A stretch of 64,000 bases of DNA from NCBI RefSeq assembly GCF_001039355.2, contig NW_019775667.1:124290-188289 (forward strand), in the 5' to 3' direction. This document shows positions 58,627-64,000 of this stretch, piece by piece. The notes beneath the pieces are model-generated. The model was given only the letters and a program-made list of their open reading frames with translations, was not told the DNA's origin and did no database searches. The stretch is from Lingula anatina (lineage: Eukaryota; Brachiopoda; Lingulata; Lingulida; Lingulidae). The first letter of the stretch is position 1, and every line of letters begins with the position of its first letter. The translations under genes were made by a program, and so were the position numbers.

Positions 58627-61600
58627 GTTATTCTTTCCGCGCGTTTTTTTTCGCAAAAAATCTGAAATAATTTACATAGGTAGCCTATGGTGAGAATATG
58701 CCACAGACCCAGTTTCAGTGACCTTGACCTACTTTTCAAGGTCACAGGGGCTTTTAAAGGCAAAATTTGTAAAATTTGAAATTGCCATTAGGCCTTAAGT
58801 ATATGCCGTATGGCTATGGGCCTTATGGTCAGTAATACTGAGGTGAATCCACATATAATGGCCTACTTTTATGNATTTGGCTTTTTCATGGGAAAAATTT
58901 TGAAGGGGATAAAAATTAATTTTTTTTTGCCCCCCCCCCCCCCAATTCGCACATGCTCTTTCAGAATATGGGGTCAAATTTAACCCATGACCTTCACTTG
59001 ACCTTGTAAGAGCCTTTCCACACCTATTTTGCAGGGGAATCCTCTGCCACTGGCTTCAGCCAGTTGCAGTCTAGTTATTATTATTATGCTTTGGTGGGTA
59101 TGTCATTGCTTTTTGCTGTGACAGGTATGTCATTGCTCTGTGCTTTGGCAGGTGAATGCGTTAGCTGAGATTTTTTGTCTATTGTCATTGCTTTGCTTTG
59201 GCAGGTGCTCATGCTTATACGAGATTTATTTCTGGTACGAGATCGCTTGCTTGCTCATTAGCAGGTGGTTACATAAACTGAGATGTAGTCTCATATTATG
59301 TTGCTGTGTATATAAGTGTGGATATCATGTTTCGCATATGGAATTTAATTAAAATGATATCATTGGACAATAAGAAAGAATGTCTCTTTAGCAATGTAAT
59401 ACATGTATGATAGCATTGGATATGTAAGTAAATAAGATGCATTGGCAATTGTACCCATTGTCCTAATTTTGCTTCCAATGGCTAAGTTGACTGCTTCATT
59501 AATGTCTTTATAAATGGTATATATCTTGATTGATCGGCTACATCAAGTTTACATCTTTCTCATAGATGCCTAAGGCTACAAGAAAGAGCCAGCGGAAGCC
59601 ACGTCAATCAACCATAGATTCAGCTAACCCAGATACATTTAATGAAGATGCGTTAACACAACGCACAACTTCTGTGCTTCAAAGCATAAGGGGTGAGCTG
59701 AGAGAACTCATGCAGTCGGCTGACGTTGGAAAGTCGAGAATCAGGATGACGATGTTTCAGTGAACACTGAATTGGACAATGACTTTGAAACGCCATCACG
59801 TCGTTGATCTCGTTGTCTTTTCCCCTGGGTCAAGGGGTAGATCAAAAATAGAATATTGTCAAACAAACATATTCATTCCATTTCCGGTCTTAATGAGAAA
59901 TAGCCAAATACCAGAAAAATACCAAAGTCCACACAATCACCAATACCCGGCCCTCTAAACCTGAACCCAAGTCATCAAGGGACAATTGGAACCTTCATTT
60001 TTTACTTTTTCGGCGATTTTTAAACGAACAAAATCCGCATATTTACCCATCCCTATTTTAAATATGGCTGCACTATAAATTCAATGGCAGCAAAAGGTTT
60101 GAATTGGTTTTTTTATGATGAAAACTTAGGGCAAACATTTTCAGGTCAGTCTGATATCCTATGGGATGATTTTCATGCTGAGCTACAGGTATATTTGAAG
60201 TCTTTTAGAACTTACCATTCCTTCCGATCCAAATTCAAAAACAAAAATTATCAAAGAAAAACCCGTCTATCTGGAGCCTGTTGGTTCTCTATTGCAAATG
60301 GAGACACCTGCCGAAAAATAATGTGTTCCTTCACCCATTAATGCACAACCTGCCAAAAGAACCGCCACGCCAACAACTGGCCAACATCTAAAACAAAAAT
60401 CTGCCAATTCTGATTAATGTTAAAATTATCCTATGATATGATGATTCTGAGAAAACATTTTTATTAGAAGGTTTTACTTTTTGTTTCCACTCTGGGACTT
60501 TTTTGTCGACAAAGTGCCAAAATCATTTTTCTGTAAAAATAGATATGATATACTCCAAAAAAACGATCGCCAAAGAAATCCTCATCGGGCGAATAGAGGT
60601 ATCATTTTCAAGCCCGCCTTTCCAAAATTTACAAATTTCTCCTTTAGGTTTAGTGCCTTAAAATGGCGAATTCCATGTCATACATGTCTGTTCTTCTCCC
60701 CGGGGCCGTTCCATTAACTCCCAAACAGAGAGCATTGCAGTGTTCATTAAGAACATTTCGACAACCTTATCATTAGTTTTGTCACATGGGAAAGGCGCTT
60801 TCATCTAAAAATCAGATATAGAAACAGCGTTTAGATTGATTCCAATAAATTATAACTGTTATGGTCTCTTTGGCTAAAATTCATTCTTATTAAGATATAC
60901 AAAAAATCTAAGACCAATAGACAGATTAAAAAATGTGGGTCTTAGAAGGGCTATTCTAATAAAATTTGGTAAGGCATTCCACAGTTTGGGGGCTTAGATT
61001 GTAAAAGCCCGATCACCATAACTTTTGAGAGACCCCTTCTCTTAAACAGAATGTTCTAAAATAAGGTCATTCTCAGTATATAAACCAGTATGTGTCCTCG
61101 GTACGTGTACCGATTACTCTAATAATTTAAAAAGGCATGGTCAAAGCTGACGCTATGTTAAATGAAACCAGGCATAAATCCGTAATAATTTAGGCCATAA
61201 TTTTATTGTCATTCTGTGCCTTTTTGAGAGTTGGTGAAATAGTAGCAACCAGTAGTGCTGGAGCTCAACATGCTTTGAAAATGTCCGATTAACAGTCGTT
61301 AGAGAGCAAATGTGTTGTTACTTTTCACTACTACATCACTCTGCTTTGATGGTTAGGTGGAAATCGGTATTTAAACAAAATATCAAAGTTCCAACGGTAG
61401 TTTTATAGGCTTGCGTAGGGTACAGCACCCATGTGCTGTGGTGGCCCTAGCTCACCCACCTATGGTTTAATTTGTGGTATAGGTTTAATTATATAAAACA
61501 TGATAGATATAATTATGCTTATATATCCCTTTGTATCCAAAACTATGTAATTCTGCGATGTTACGTAAAGTTTTGCGCTGGCTGCTGCATTGACTTACTG

Positions 61601-63543
61601 CTTATTATAATATTTGATAACACCTTAATGTCGATAATAAATCGACCTATTATTTACCAGCTCAGTCGTAGTTGTCTCTCTTATTAATAATCTCGCCATT
61701 AGCCAGTAAAAATATGCATTACAACGCAATGTCAGTTATGTGGTATGCCCGGGATTATTTACCAAAACGCAAAGGCGGATAGACTTAAGCCTCACGCGTA
61801 TTGGTTATAAGAACAGTCTTGCACCAGAAGCCAAACTGACAAGACACAATCACAGACATAGACATGCGCTTTCACCGAGAATACTTGATTGTATTTCAAA
61901 CCCACCATCAACCCCTGCTCCATCCATCTTAAATTAATGCTCTCGATATAGAAATGTGGTGTACAAGAATGCTCTATTGGGTTTATGTCATATCAGATTG
62001 TTTATATATTTATCTTTTTCTTATATGCAACATATCCATCATCACCATGGGGTAATTTGAAATTTGTTATTTTCTTCGGTTGGCCATACTTCTCCCCACT
62101 TATCGTTTAATTTGTGGTGTTAGGTTTAATTATATGAAACATGATAGATACGATTATGATTATTCTTACATATCAACAATCTGTCATTCTGCTATATATG
62201 TTACGTTAAGTTATTCACTGGCTGCTGCATTGATTTACTGCTTATTATAATATTTGATAACACCTTAATGTCGATAATAAATCGGCCTATTTTTCACCAT
62301 CTCAGTCGTAGTGGTCTCCCTTATTTAAAATCTCGCCATAAGCCAGCATAAATGTATATAAAAAATATGTCTTCCTTTGCGTAATATTTTGCCAGGTCAT
62401 CTTCGAAGGCGTGAGAGGAGGAAGCTACAGGTCAGTCACAGCCTTAGATGATATCTTTATATATCCACTGGAAGGTAGGTACAGCTCTTTATCTGATACC
62501 GTATAACTCTATCAGCATCAGTACGGTCATAATCATCACATTAATAACTAGGAAGAACATTTGGTGTCTTCATCACTGGGTATGGTTTCATAGCATTATC
62601 AGTAGTCCCATATCATTAAATGATAAAACAAAATTATTTTTACTTAGATACTAAATAACATAAGTCCTAAACGACTCTTTGGACGCAATCGTAAACCCTC
62701 GAGTGTTGGAGGACCTGGTAGTGTTTGAGTGGGGAAAGTCGGGTCCTGGAGTAAACTGACAATCATAGTTTGGTGTTGAACCACCCTTGGCAAGTATGCT
62801 AGCGTTTTAGGACCGACTATATGGTTACTTGTCTTAAGATATTGCGAAAGACGAAGGGTGGTACAGCTGCAGGCCCATAGCCAGCAATTTCAAAGGGGGG
62901 GTTCTTTTTCCGAAAAAGTGGACCTTTTACCATATAATCCCCATGTACCTAGGTGAAATTTTACCCAGAGTGGACCTTTTTCCAGCAAAAAGGGGGGTTC
63001 TTTCGAACCTCCCAAACCCCCCTGGCTACGGGCCTGAGCTGCAAAGTACGCAAAGCAGTGCAAATGTATTATATCAGGACCCCACGCCCTCCACTCAACT
63101 GCGACCAGACCCTCCAACGCTAGCGTCTTGATTCCTGTGAGTTGGATGCCGTTGAGAAATCATCATTCACCTGACCTACATGTAGGTCCAAAGGTGGTGG
63201 ACAAAAACATCGTGTTTTAGCTGATGTAATTTAGTTTCTAAGCAAAGAATAAATTTACTTAGTCATATAACTGAAAAACCTTATGGGTGATTGTTGCATA
63301 TCGTCTATAAATTGTGAATCATTTTCGTTCAGTGTTTTAAGTCTGTTAATCTATCCCCCATATTTCAATTATTCCAGGGAACAATACTCTAGTACCAATT
63401 ACCGTTGGCGTGCGATTGGCTGGCGGTTTCAATCCCTGGGAGGGCAGAGTACAAGTCTACCACGCGGGGTTGTGGGGCGACATCTGTGGCTCGGAATGGG
63501 ATATTTATGACGCGCAGGTCGTCTGTAGGATGCTTGGCTATCG
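34354..63543 (+). CDS. Type II membrane receptor with SRCR and MAM domains (summary, 3' end outside window)
   Basis: Sixteen exons join in perfect phase to about 1,061 residues. The order is a cytoplasmic tail (1-116), a membrane helix (about 117-142), an unrecognised Cys-containing domain (about 158-318), a TTTT linker, SRCR1 (about 348-451), SRCR2 (466-571), MAM1 (577-740), SRCR3 (741-842), MAM2 (847-1006), and the first half of SRCR4. Complete SRCRs have six Cys and are each split over two exons, as in group A. The start ATG at 34354 has the context ACCATGG. Such proteins are surface or scavenger-type receptors that bind polyanions, microbes or cell-surface partners; that role is inferred from family. 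No signal peptide is present, which fits type II topology. Two introns exceed 9 kb because of nested transposons. Confidence 0.9.
35180..35479 (+). CDS. SRCR/MAM receptor exon 2: membrane-proximal domain, part 1
   Basis: One hundred codons, phase 0 at both ends. It reads [20 protein letters not shown], then [20 protein letters not shown] and [20 protein letters not shown]. The VLVL..(x)..W.I.P pattern followed by conserved hydrophobics looks like a folded beta domain, but I cannot name it. It has an NAT sequon. The donor AGG|GTAAGT is followed by a CT microsatellite in the intron. Confidence 0.8.
35744..35927 (+). CDS. SRCR/MAM receptor exon 3: membrane-proximal domain, part 2
   Basis: The exon encodes [40 protein letters not shown] and [20 protein letters not shown]. 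Three Cys complement those in exon 2. The split Gln codon and phase 1 end fit exon 4. Confidence 0.85.
36216..36444 (+). CDS. SRCR/MAM receptor exon 4: linker and SRCR1 first half
   Basis: A Thr/Pro linker ([20 protein letters not shown]) leads into [40 protein letters not shown] and TLGLG. Cys in YICD and VICK are SRCR Cys 1 and 2. The exon ends in phase 2 (GG|), as do the first-half exons of the other SRCRs. Confidence 0.9.
37057..37229 (+). CDS. SRCR/MAM receptor exon 5: SRCR1 second half
   Basis: The exon encodes [20 protein letters not shown], then [20 protein letters not shown] and [17 protein letters not shown]. The LDCVGNE..VTQC...VRC pattern is the standard SRCR second half, with four Cys. 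Confidence 0.9.
38368..38542 (+). CDS. SRCR/MAM receptor exon 6: SRCR2 first half
   Basis: A Ser/Pro linker ([13 protein letters not shown]) is followed by [40 protein letters not shown] and TLGYG. This is a close match to the SRCR consensus (EG.V.V...W..VCD.GW....A.VVCR.LGY). Confidence 0.93.
38971..39152 (+). CDS. SRCR/MAM receptor exon 7: SRCR2 second half
   Basis: The exon encodes [40 protein letters not shown] and [20 protein letters not shown]. The four Cys of the second half are present. Confidence 0.92.
39625..39792 (+). CDS. SRCR/MAM receptor exon 8: MAM1 start
   Basis: The exon encodes [40 protein letters not shown] and [16 protein letters not shown]. The [10 protein letters not shown]...F.W.R..G.T.S..TGP..DHT pattern is the N-terminal MAM signature. 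Confidence 0.92.
40397..40656 (+). CDS. SRCR/MAM receptor exon 9: MAM1 core
   Basis: The exon encodes [40 protein letters not shown] and [20 protein letters not shown]. The FWYHMYG..MG.L.V block is diagnostic for MAM. The position normally held by Cys 3 before this block is NIS. Confidence 0.92.
40876..40954 (+). CDS. SRCR/MAM receptor exon 10: MAM1 end
   Basis: This 79-base exon encodes [20 protein letters not shown] and NIKKQE, the terminal MAM strand (F.A..G....DIAIDD). The usual final Cys is absent. Confidence 0.9.
41103..41159. repeat. AT and GA microsatellites in intron
   Basis: (AT)n at about 41103-41122 is followed by (GA)n at about 41130-41158. Confidence 0.9.
41893..42025 (+). CDS. 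SRCR/MAM receptor exon 11: SRCR3 first half
   Basis: The exon encodes [40 protein letters not shown] and MLGYR. It matches the SRCR consensus closely. Phase 1 in, phase 2 out. Confidence 0.94.
42333..42505 (+). CDS. SRCR/MAM receptor exon 12: SRCR3 second half
   Basis: The exon encodes [40 protein letters not shown] and [17 protein letters not shown]. It carries the four Cys and two N-glycosylation sequons. It has the same length (173 bases) and phases as exon 5. Confidence 0.94.
42871..43020 (+). CDS. SRCR/MAM receptor exon 13: MAM2 start
   Basis: The exon encodes [40 protein letters not shown] and [20 protein letters not shown] and GPSRDHT are MAM signatures. The following 8.9-kb intron is filled with transposons. 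Confidence 0.92.
43531..43874 (+). repeat. 172-bp tandem duplication
   Basis: Two nearly identical copies, 43531-43702 and 43703-43874, start TTTTAAATATTTTAAGGGGC and end CATAGCAACAAACTGC. Confidence 0.92.
44400..44995 (+). repeat. Two diverged ~370-bp direct repeats
   Basis: Both units contain AGATGGCCGCCATTCAAATT, GATTATTTAGAGCATTATTT and a GTCTGATGA.TATCTATT block. They differ by substitutions and a short duplication of the AACATTGATG segment. Confidence 0.7.
44996..45614. other. Intronic DNA, nothing recognised
   Basis: AT-rich noncoding sequence between repeat blocks, with no motif that I recognise. Confidence 0.35.
45615..47862. mobile_element. Foldback element with CGATAGATC subterminal repeats
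   Basis: The left arm (about 45615-45875) has CCAGTTGGGGTACGTACGGA, ACGTCCCTATA, and several ACCGATAGATCC / CCTATAGATCC units. The right arm (about 47698-47862) has the reverse-complement forms TGGATCTATCGGAACG, GTATCTATCGGGACG and GACGGACCCAACCAGTTG. CCAGTTG at both outer edges may be the target duplication. No transposase is present, and the middle is occupied by a second element. Confidence 0.6.
46359..47692. mobile_element. 1.33-kb element with CCGGGGCACGTTCGGC termini, nested
   Basis: CCGGGGCACGTTCGGC at 46359-46374 is exactly mirrored by GCCGAACGTGCCCCGG at 47677-47692. Further copies of the GGGGCACGTTCGGC word occur inside near both ends (46703, 46728, 46748 forward; 47458, 47482 reverse; 47500 forward). 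The interior is noncoding. It sits inside the CGATAGATC foldback. Confidence 0.7.
47863..49380. other. Intronic DNA with a diverged repeat
   Basis: No gene. 48660-49380 contains phrases (CCTTGACC.ACTTTTCAAGG; AAATTTGTAAAATTTGAAAT; GCCATTA.GCCT) shared with the element copy at 58680-58800, so it belongs to the AGGATTCCCC family. Confidence 0.5.
50159..51060 (-). pseudogene. Degenerate Tc1-like transposase
   Basis: The minus strand reads, N- to C-terminal, a helix-turn-helix region ([38 protein letters not shown] at about 50880-51060), then interrupted frames, then [37 protein letters not shown] at about 50260-50386. The last part matches the Tc1 segment ending in the DD34E glutamate (W.A.SPDLNPIE.VW), here changed to Asp (HIDNTW). 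It is inactive. Confidence 0.65.
51061..51945. other. Intronic DNA; GC-richer island at 51620-51790
   Basis: 51620-51790 is less AT-rich and carries an open stretch ([20 protein letters not shown]) on the plus strand, but it lacks matching splice sites for the receptor gene. It may be a repeat fragment. Confidence 0.3.
51946..52208 (+). CDS. SRCR/MAM receptor exon 14: MAM2 core
   Basis: Acceptor CCTTACAG and donor CAG|GTACGG bound a 263-base exon encoding [40 protein letters not shown] and [20 protein letters not shown]. It corresponds to exon 9 (260 bases) with identical phases. Cys 3 is again replaced (YNISFW). Confidence 0.92.
52489..52551. repeat. TA microsatellite
   Basis: A (TA)n run of about 60 bases lies at the left edge of the Penelope terminus. 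Confidence 0.9.
52606..52745 (+). mobile_element. Penelope terminus (left arm)
   Basis: CGGAGAATATAATCGATTCA, then AGTGCTCTACCCATGGTGAC and CCATGGGGAGCTGATA match, in reverse orientation, the block at 31865-31945. They are followed by AGTTAATCAGTCTCTCCATT and TTAATTAA. This is the same terminal arrangement as in the 32-kb Penelope-like element. Confidence 0.65.
52780..53690 (-). pseudogene. Tc1-like transposase, degenerate, in the loop of the Penelope hairpin
   Basis: On the minus strand the pieces are, in order, a DNA-binding region ([32 protein letters not shown]), the catalytic [76 protein letters not shown], and a C-terminal [18 protein letters not shown]-like stretch to about 52850. The DDE acids are visible as D in WTDE, D in VQDN and E in VIEHA. 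Frameshifts and stops inactivate it. Confidence 0.85.
53790..53832 (-). ncRNA. Candidate hammerhead ribozyme
   Basis: On the minus strand the sequence is GCGCCC, CTGACGA, GGCC-TCCG-GGCC, GAAA, CAGCTG, TA, GGGAC. This gives stem I CCC/GGG, the invariant CUGANGA core, a 4-bp stem II closed by a UCCG (UNCG-type) loop, the invariant GAAA, a palindromic stem III as in minimal or dimeric hammerheads, and a UA cleavage site. It lies 20-70 bases from a Penelope-type TCTCTCCATTTTAATTAAT box on the same strand. Confidence 0.7.
53846..53905 (-). mobile_element. Penelope terminus (right arm)
   Basis: AAAGTTAATCTGTTCTCTCC and ATTTTAATTAATC on the minus strand mirror the left arm at 52716-52745. The two arms face each other across 1.1 kb containing the Tc1 copy and the hammerhead candidate. 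Confidence 0.65.
53930..54650 (+). pseudogene. Degraded SGNH-hydrolase domain of a retroelement
   Basis: Frames read [17 protein letters not shown], then [20 protein letters not shown] (block I-like G-S-S-H), FDSVRPDLF, a GND in [10 protein letters not shown] (block III), [19 protein letters not shown] and [20 protein letters not shown] (the DGVHFN-type block V with His changed). Stops and shifts interrupt it. SGNH-like domains occur in some tyrosine-recombinase (Ngaro-type) and CR1 elements. The first part has a second copy at 61740-61937. Confidence 0.6.
54940..55590 (+). repeat. 24-bp minisatellite, frame-open on both strands
   Basis: About 26 units of GGTATGTCATTGCTGTGTGC + TTTG vary mainly at a few sites. 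Because 24 is a multiple of 3 and most units lack stops, several frames stay open, including an 8-residue repeat LLCALVGM in one frame and CFGRYVIA in another. A 76-base spacer block starting ATGCATTGGCCGGTGGTTGT occurs twice (54890 and 55190). No host gene is inferred. Confidence 0.9.
55594..56410 (+). pseudogene. LINE endonuclease and linker frame
   Basis: This is the only long intact LINE frame. It is fused by chance to the upstream minisatellite frame, which would give an artificial 510-residue product starting at 54878. The catalytic-type motifs GDMNIHW and SDHHVI are present. After [13 protein letters not shown] it continues into a basic linker ([16 protein letters not shown]) and stops at 56408. 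Confidence 0.8.
57382..57628 (+). repeat. Dispersed GACCTCCGCC repeat inserted in the LINE
   Basis: The repeat interrupts the LINE between SNKLKT and a DGKTEFLDI frame. It begins CTAGAAAAGCACTCCGAGAG and ends CCTTGGCGGAGCTAATAA, with CTA/TA-type bases at both junctions. It is the opposite-strand relative of 1643-1916. Confidence 0.8.
58550..59081. mobile_element. AGGATTCCCC/GGGGAATCCT element, short copy
   Basis: The 10-bp termini are exact inverted repeats. The right end continues with CTGCCACTGGCTTCAGCCAG and TTGCAGTCTAGTTATTA, as at 49705. The interior has an (ATT)n run (58583-58625), the CCTTGACCTACTTTTCAAGG phrase, an N at 58874 and a C run (58931-58943). The N may mark a join, since sequences either side do not continue one another by comparison with 49200. 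Confidence 0.7.
59085..59152 (+). repeat. Right remnant of the 24-bp minisatellite
   Basis: Units TATGCTTTGGTGGGTATGTC and GACAGGTATGTCATTGCTCT resume here after a 3.5-kb interruption. The LINE and the adjacent TIR element therefore sit inside one original array. Confidence 0.8.
59566..60420 (+). pseudogene. Gag-like ORF remnants of a retroelement (possibly Ngaro/DIRS type)
   Basis: 59566-59763 opens [20 protein letters not shown] and runs to [18 protein letters not shown]. After a gap, 60084-60341 has [20 protein letters not shown] and ends in [23 protein letters not shown]. Reading through the stop gives [14 protein letters not shown], producing a C-x(7)-C-x(4)-C-x(3)-H-x-C-x(2)-C pattern like the zinc motif at the end of ORF1 in tyrosine-recombinase elements. 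The assignment is tentative. Confidence 0.45.
60880..61075 (-). pseudogene. LINE RT C-terminal fragment
   Basis: The minus strand encodes [12 protein letters not shown], a stop, then [20 protein letters not shown] and [25 protein letters not shown] is a common C-terminal motif in CR1/L2-type LINE proteins. Only about 65 codons survive. Confidence 0.6.
61455..61712 (+). repeat. Long direct repeat, copy 1
   Basis: TTAATTTGTGGTATAGGTTT, CTGGCTGCTGCATTGACTTA and CACCTTAATGTCGATAATAA recur in order at 62095-62352 with about 85% identity by eye. They flank 380 bases that include the 61740-61937 frame. Confidence 0.85.
61740..61937 (+). pseudogene. Retroelement ORF fragment related to 53.95 kb
   Basis: The frame [40 protein letters not shown] shares its core ([17 protein letters not shown]) with the plus strand at 53965-54070. 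It sits between the direct repeats and is too short for a domain assignment. Confidence 0.5.
62095..62352 (+). repeat. Long direct repeat, copy 2
   Basis: This is the direct partner of 61455-61712. The pair could be split or terminal direct repeats of the same relic element. Confidence 0.85.
62396..62474 (+). CDS. SRCR/MAM receptor exon 15: MAM2 end
   Basis: After acceptor TTTTGCCAG the frame reads [20 protein letters not shown] and FIYPLE. The exon is 79 bases, the same length and phase as exon 10. The terminal MAM Cys is absent here as well. Confidence 0.9.
62870..63036. mobile_element. 167-bp MITE with 15-bp TIRs and AGCTG target duplication
   Basis: CAGGCCCATAGCCAG at the left and CTGGCTACGGGCCTG at the right are inverted repeats with one mismatch. 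AGCTG directly flanks both ends (62865-62869 and 63037-63041). The interior includes an inverted pair AAGTGGACCTTTT / AGTGGACCTTTTTCC-like phrases. It lies in the last intron seen. Confidence 0.8.
63378..63543 (+). CDS. SRCR/MAM receptor exon 16: SRCR4 first half (gene continues)
   Basis: The exon encodes [40 protein letters not shown] and [15 protein letters not shown]. This is an SRCR first half with both Cys. It ends in phase 2 at CG|GTAAGA. The matching second-half exon should lie beyond 64000. Confidence 0.92.
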
Positions 63544-64000
63544 GTAAGATATACACATATAAACTCTACTGAATTATAATATCATCGTTTTTCTTTAAAT
63601 TAAGGCCACCAACTTTATTTTAATTCACATCATGCTGTATTACAGAGAGTGGGTGGCGCTGTGCACTGTGAAGACCTTTTTGTCATTTGCCTTTGGAGTT
63701 TACACACGTAAAGACAAAAAGAAAACTACGTGGCTATTTCAATGAAGCAGCTTTGTAAACCATCCCTTCAGTGACCTTGATCTTGATTCAAAGATCAAGG
63801 TCTAATTAGGCATCACCGAGTGAAACCCTGTATTGTATCCCCATGTATTTACAGTAGAAATAAAAATGCATTTATATATATAATGATATGGTAAGCAGTC
63901 CGATGTCAGACACGATGGTGTACAGTCCTTTTTAGTGACGGGTGTCGTTTCCACCTGCGTTGTTCCGATGACAGAAGCCTTGTTTGGCACCGTGTCAGTG
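63544..64000. other. Intron; 12-bp hairpin at 63773-63802
   Basis: No coding exon is seen before the window ends. GACCTTGATCTT and AAGATCAAGGTC form a perfect hairpin with a 6-base loop. Confidence 0.5.

Overview
The window is a piece of a eukaryotic, animal nuclear genome. It holds split genes with GT-AG introns, no operons, about 60-65% A+T by eye, and a very high density of transposon remains and simple repeats. The host genes and repeat mix (SRCR/MAM receptors, L1/Tx1-like and CR1/L2-like LINEs, a Penelope-like element, Tc1, hAT and foldback elements) point to a marine invertebrate such as a lancelet, hemichordate, mollusc or brachiopod. I cannot fix the species from sequence alone. Four isolated N bases (9993, 15938, 30553, 58874) look like contig joins, and two of them sit between duplicated sequence.

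Layout on the + strand. (1) 3.4-16.7 kb: the last coding exons of an unrecognised gene with a basic, NLS-like C-terminus. One exon is present twice across the N at 9993. Its introns hold broken hAT transposase pieces and a 3.9-kb antisense L1/Tx1-like LINE that itself carries a ~440-bp insertion. (2) 21.9-23.2 kb: the 3' end of a putative single-pass receptor with a Thr-rich stalk, a membrane segment and a tail with an NPIY motif; the stalk changes frame. (3) 23.6-26.4 kb: a 2.7-kb foldback element built from GGCGACAATTTGTGCC-type units. (4) 28-30 kb: noncoding repeats, partly tandem. (5) 31.0-33.8 kb: exons of one or two small unrecognised genes, separated by an antisense Penelope-like element ending in a 42-bp perfect hairpin. 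(6) 34.35-63.54 kb and beyond: a large type II membrane receptor, 16 exons in perfect phase, giving a cytoplasmic tail, a membrane segment, an unrecognised Cys-containing domain, then SRCR-SRCR-MAM-SRCR-MAM-SRCR. It runs off the right edge.

The receptor's two longest introns (43-52 and 52-62 kb) are packed with nested mobile DNA: a TIR element with AGGATTCCCC ends, a CGATAGATC foldback with a second GGGGCACGTTCGGC element inside it, two dead Tc1 transposases, Penelope termini, an SGNH-hydrolase remnant, a 24-bp minisatellite split by a CR1/L2-type LINE, and a gag-like relic flanked by direct repeats.

The observation I would check first is a well-formed hammerhead-ribozyme match on the minus strand at 53.79-53.83 kb (CTGACGA, a 4-bp stem with TCCG loop, GAAA, palindromic CAGCTG, TA, closing CCC/GGG). 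A more degenerate match lies just downstream of the Penelope GIY-YIG domain at 32.0 kb. Both lie beside the same TCTCTCCATTTTA box, which ties them to one element family.
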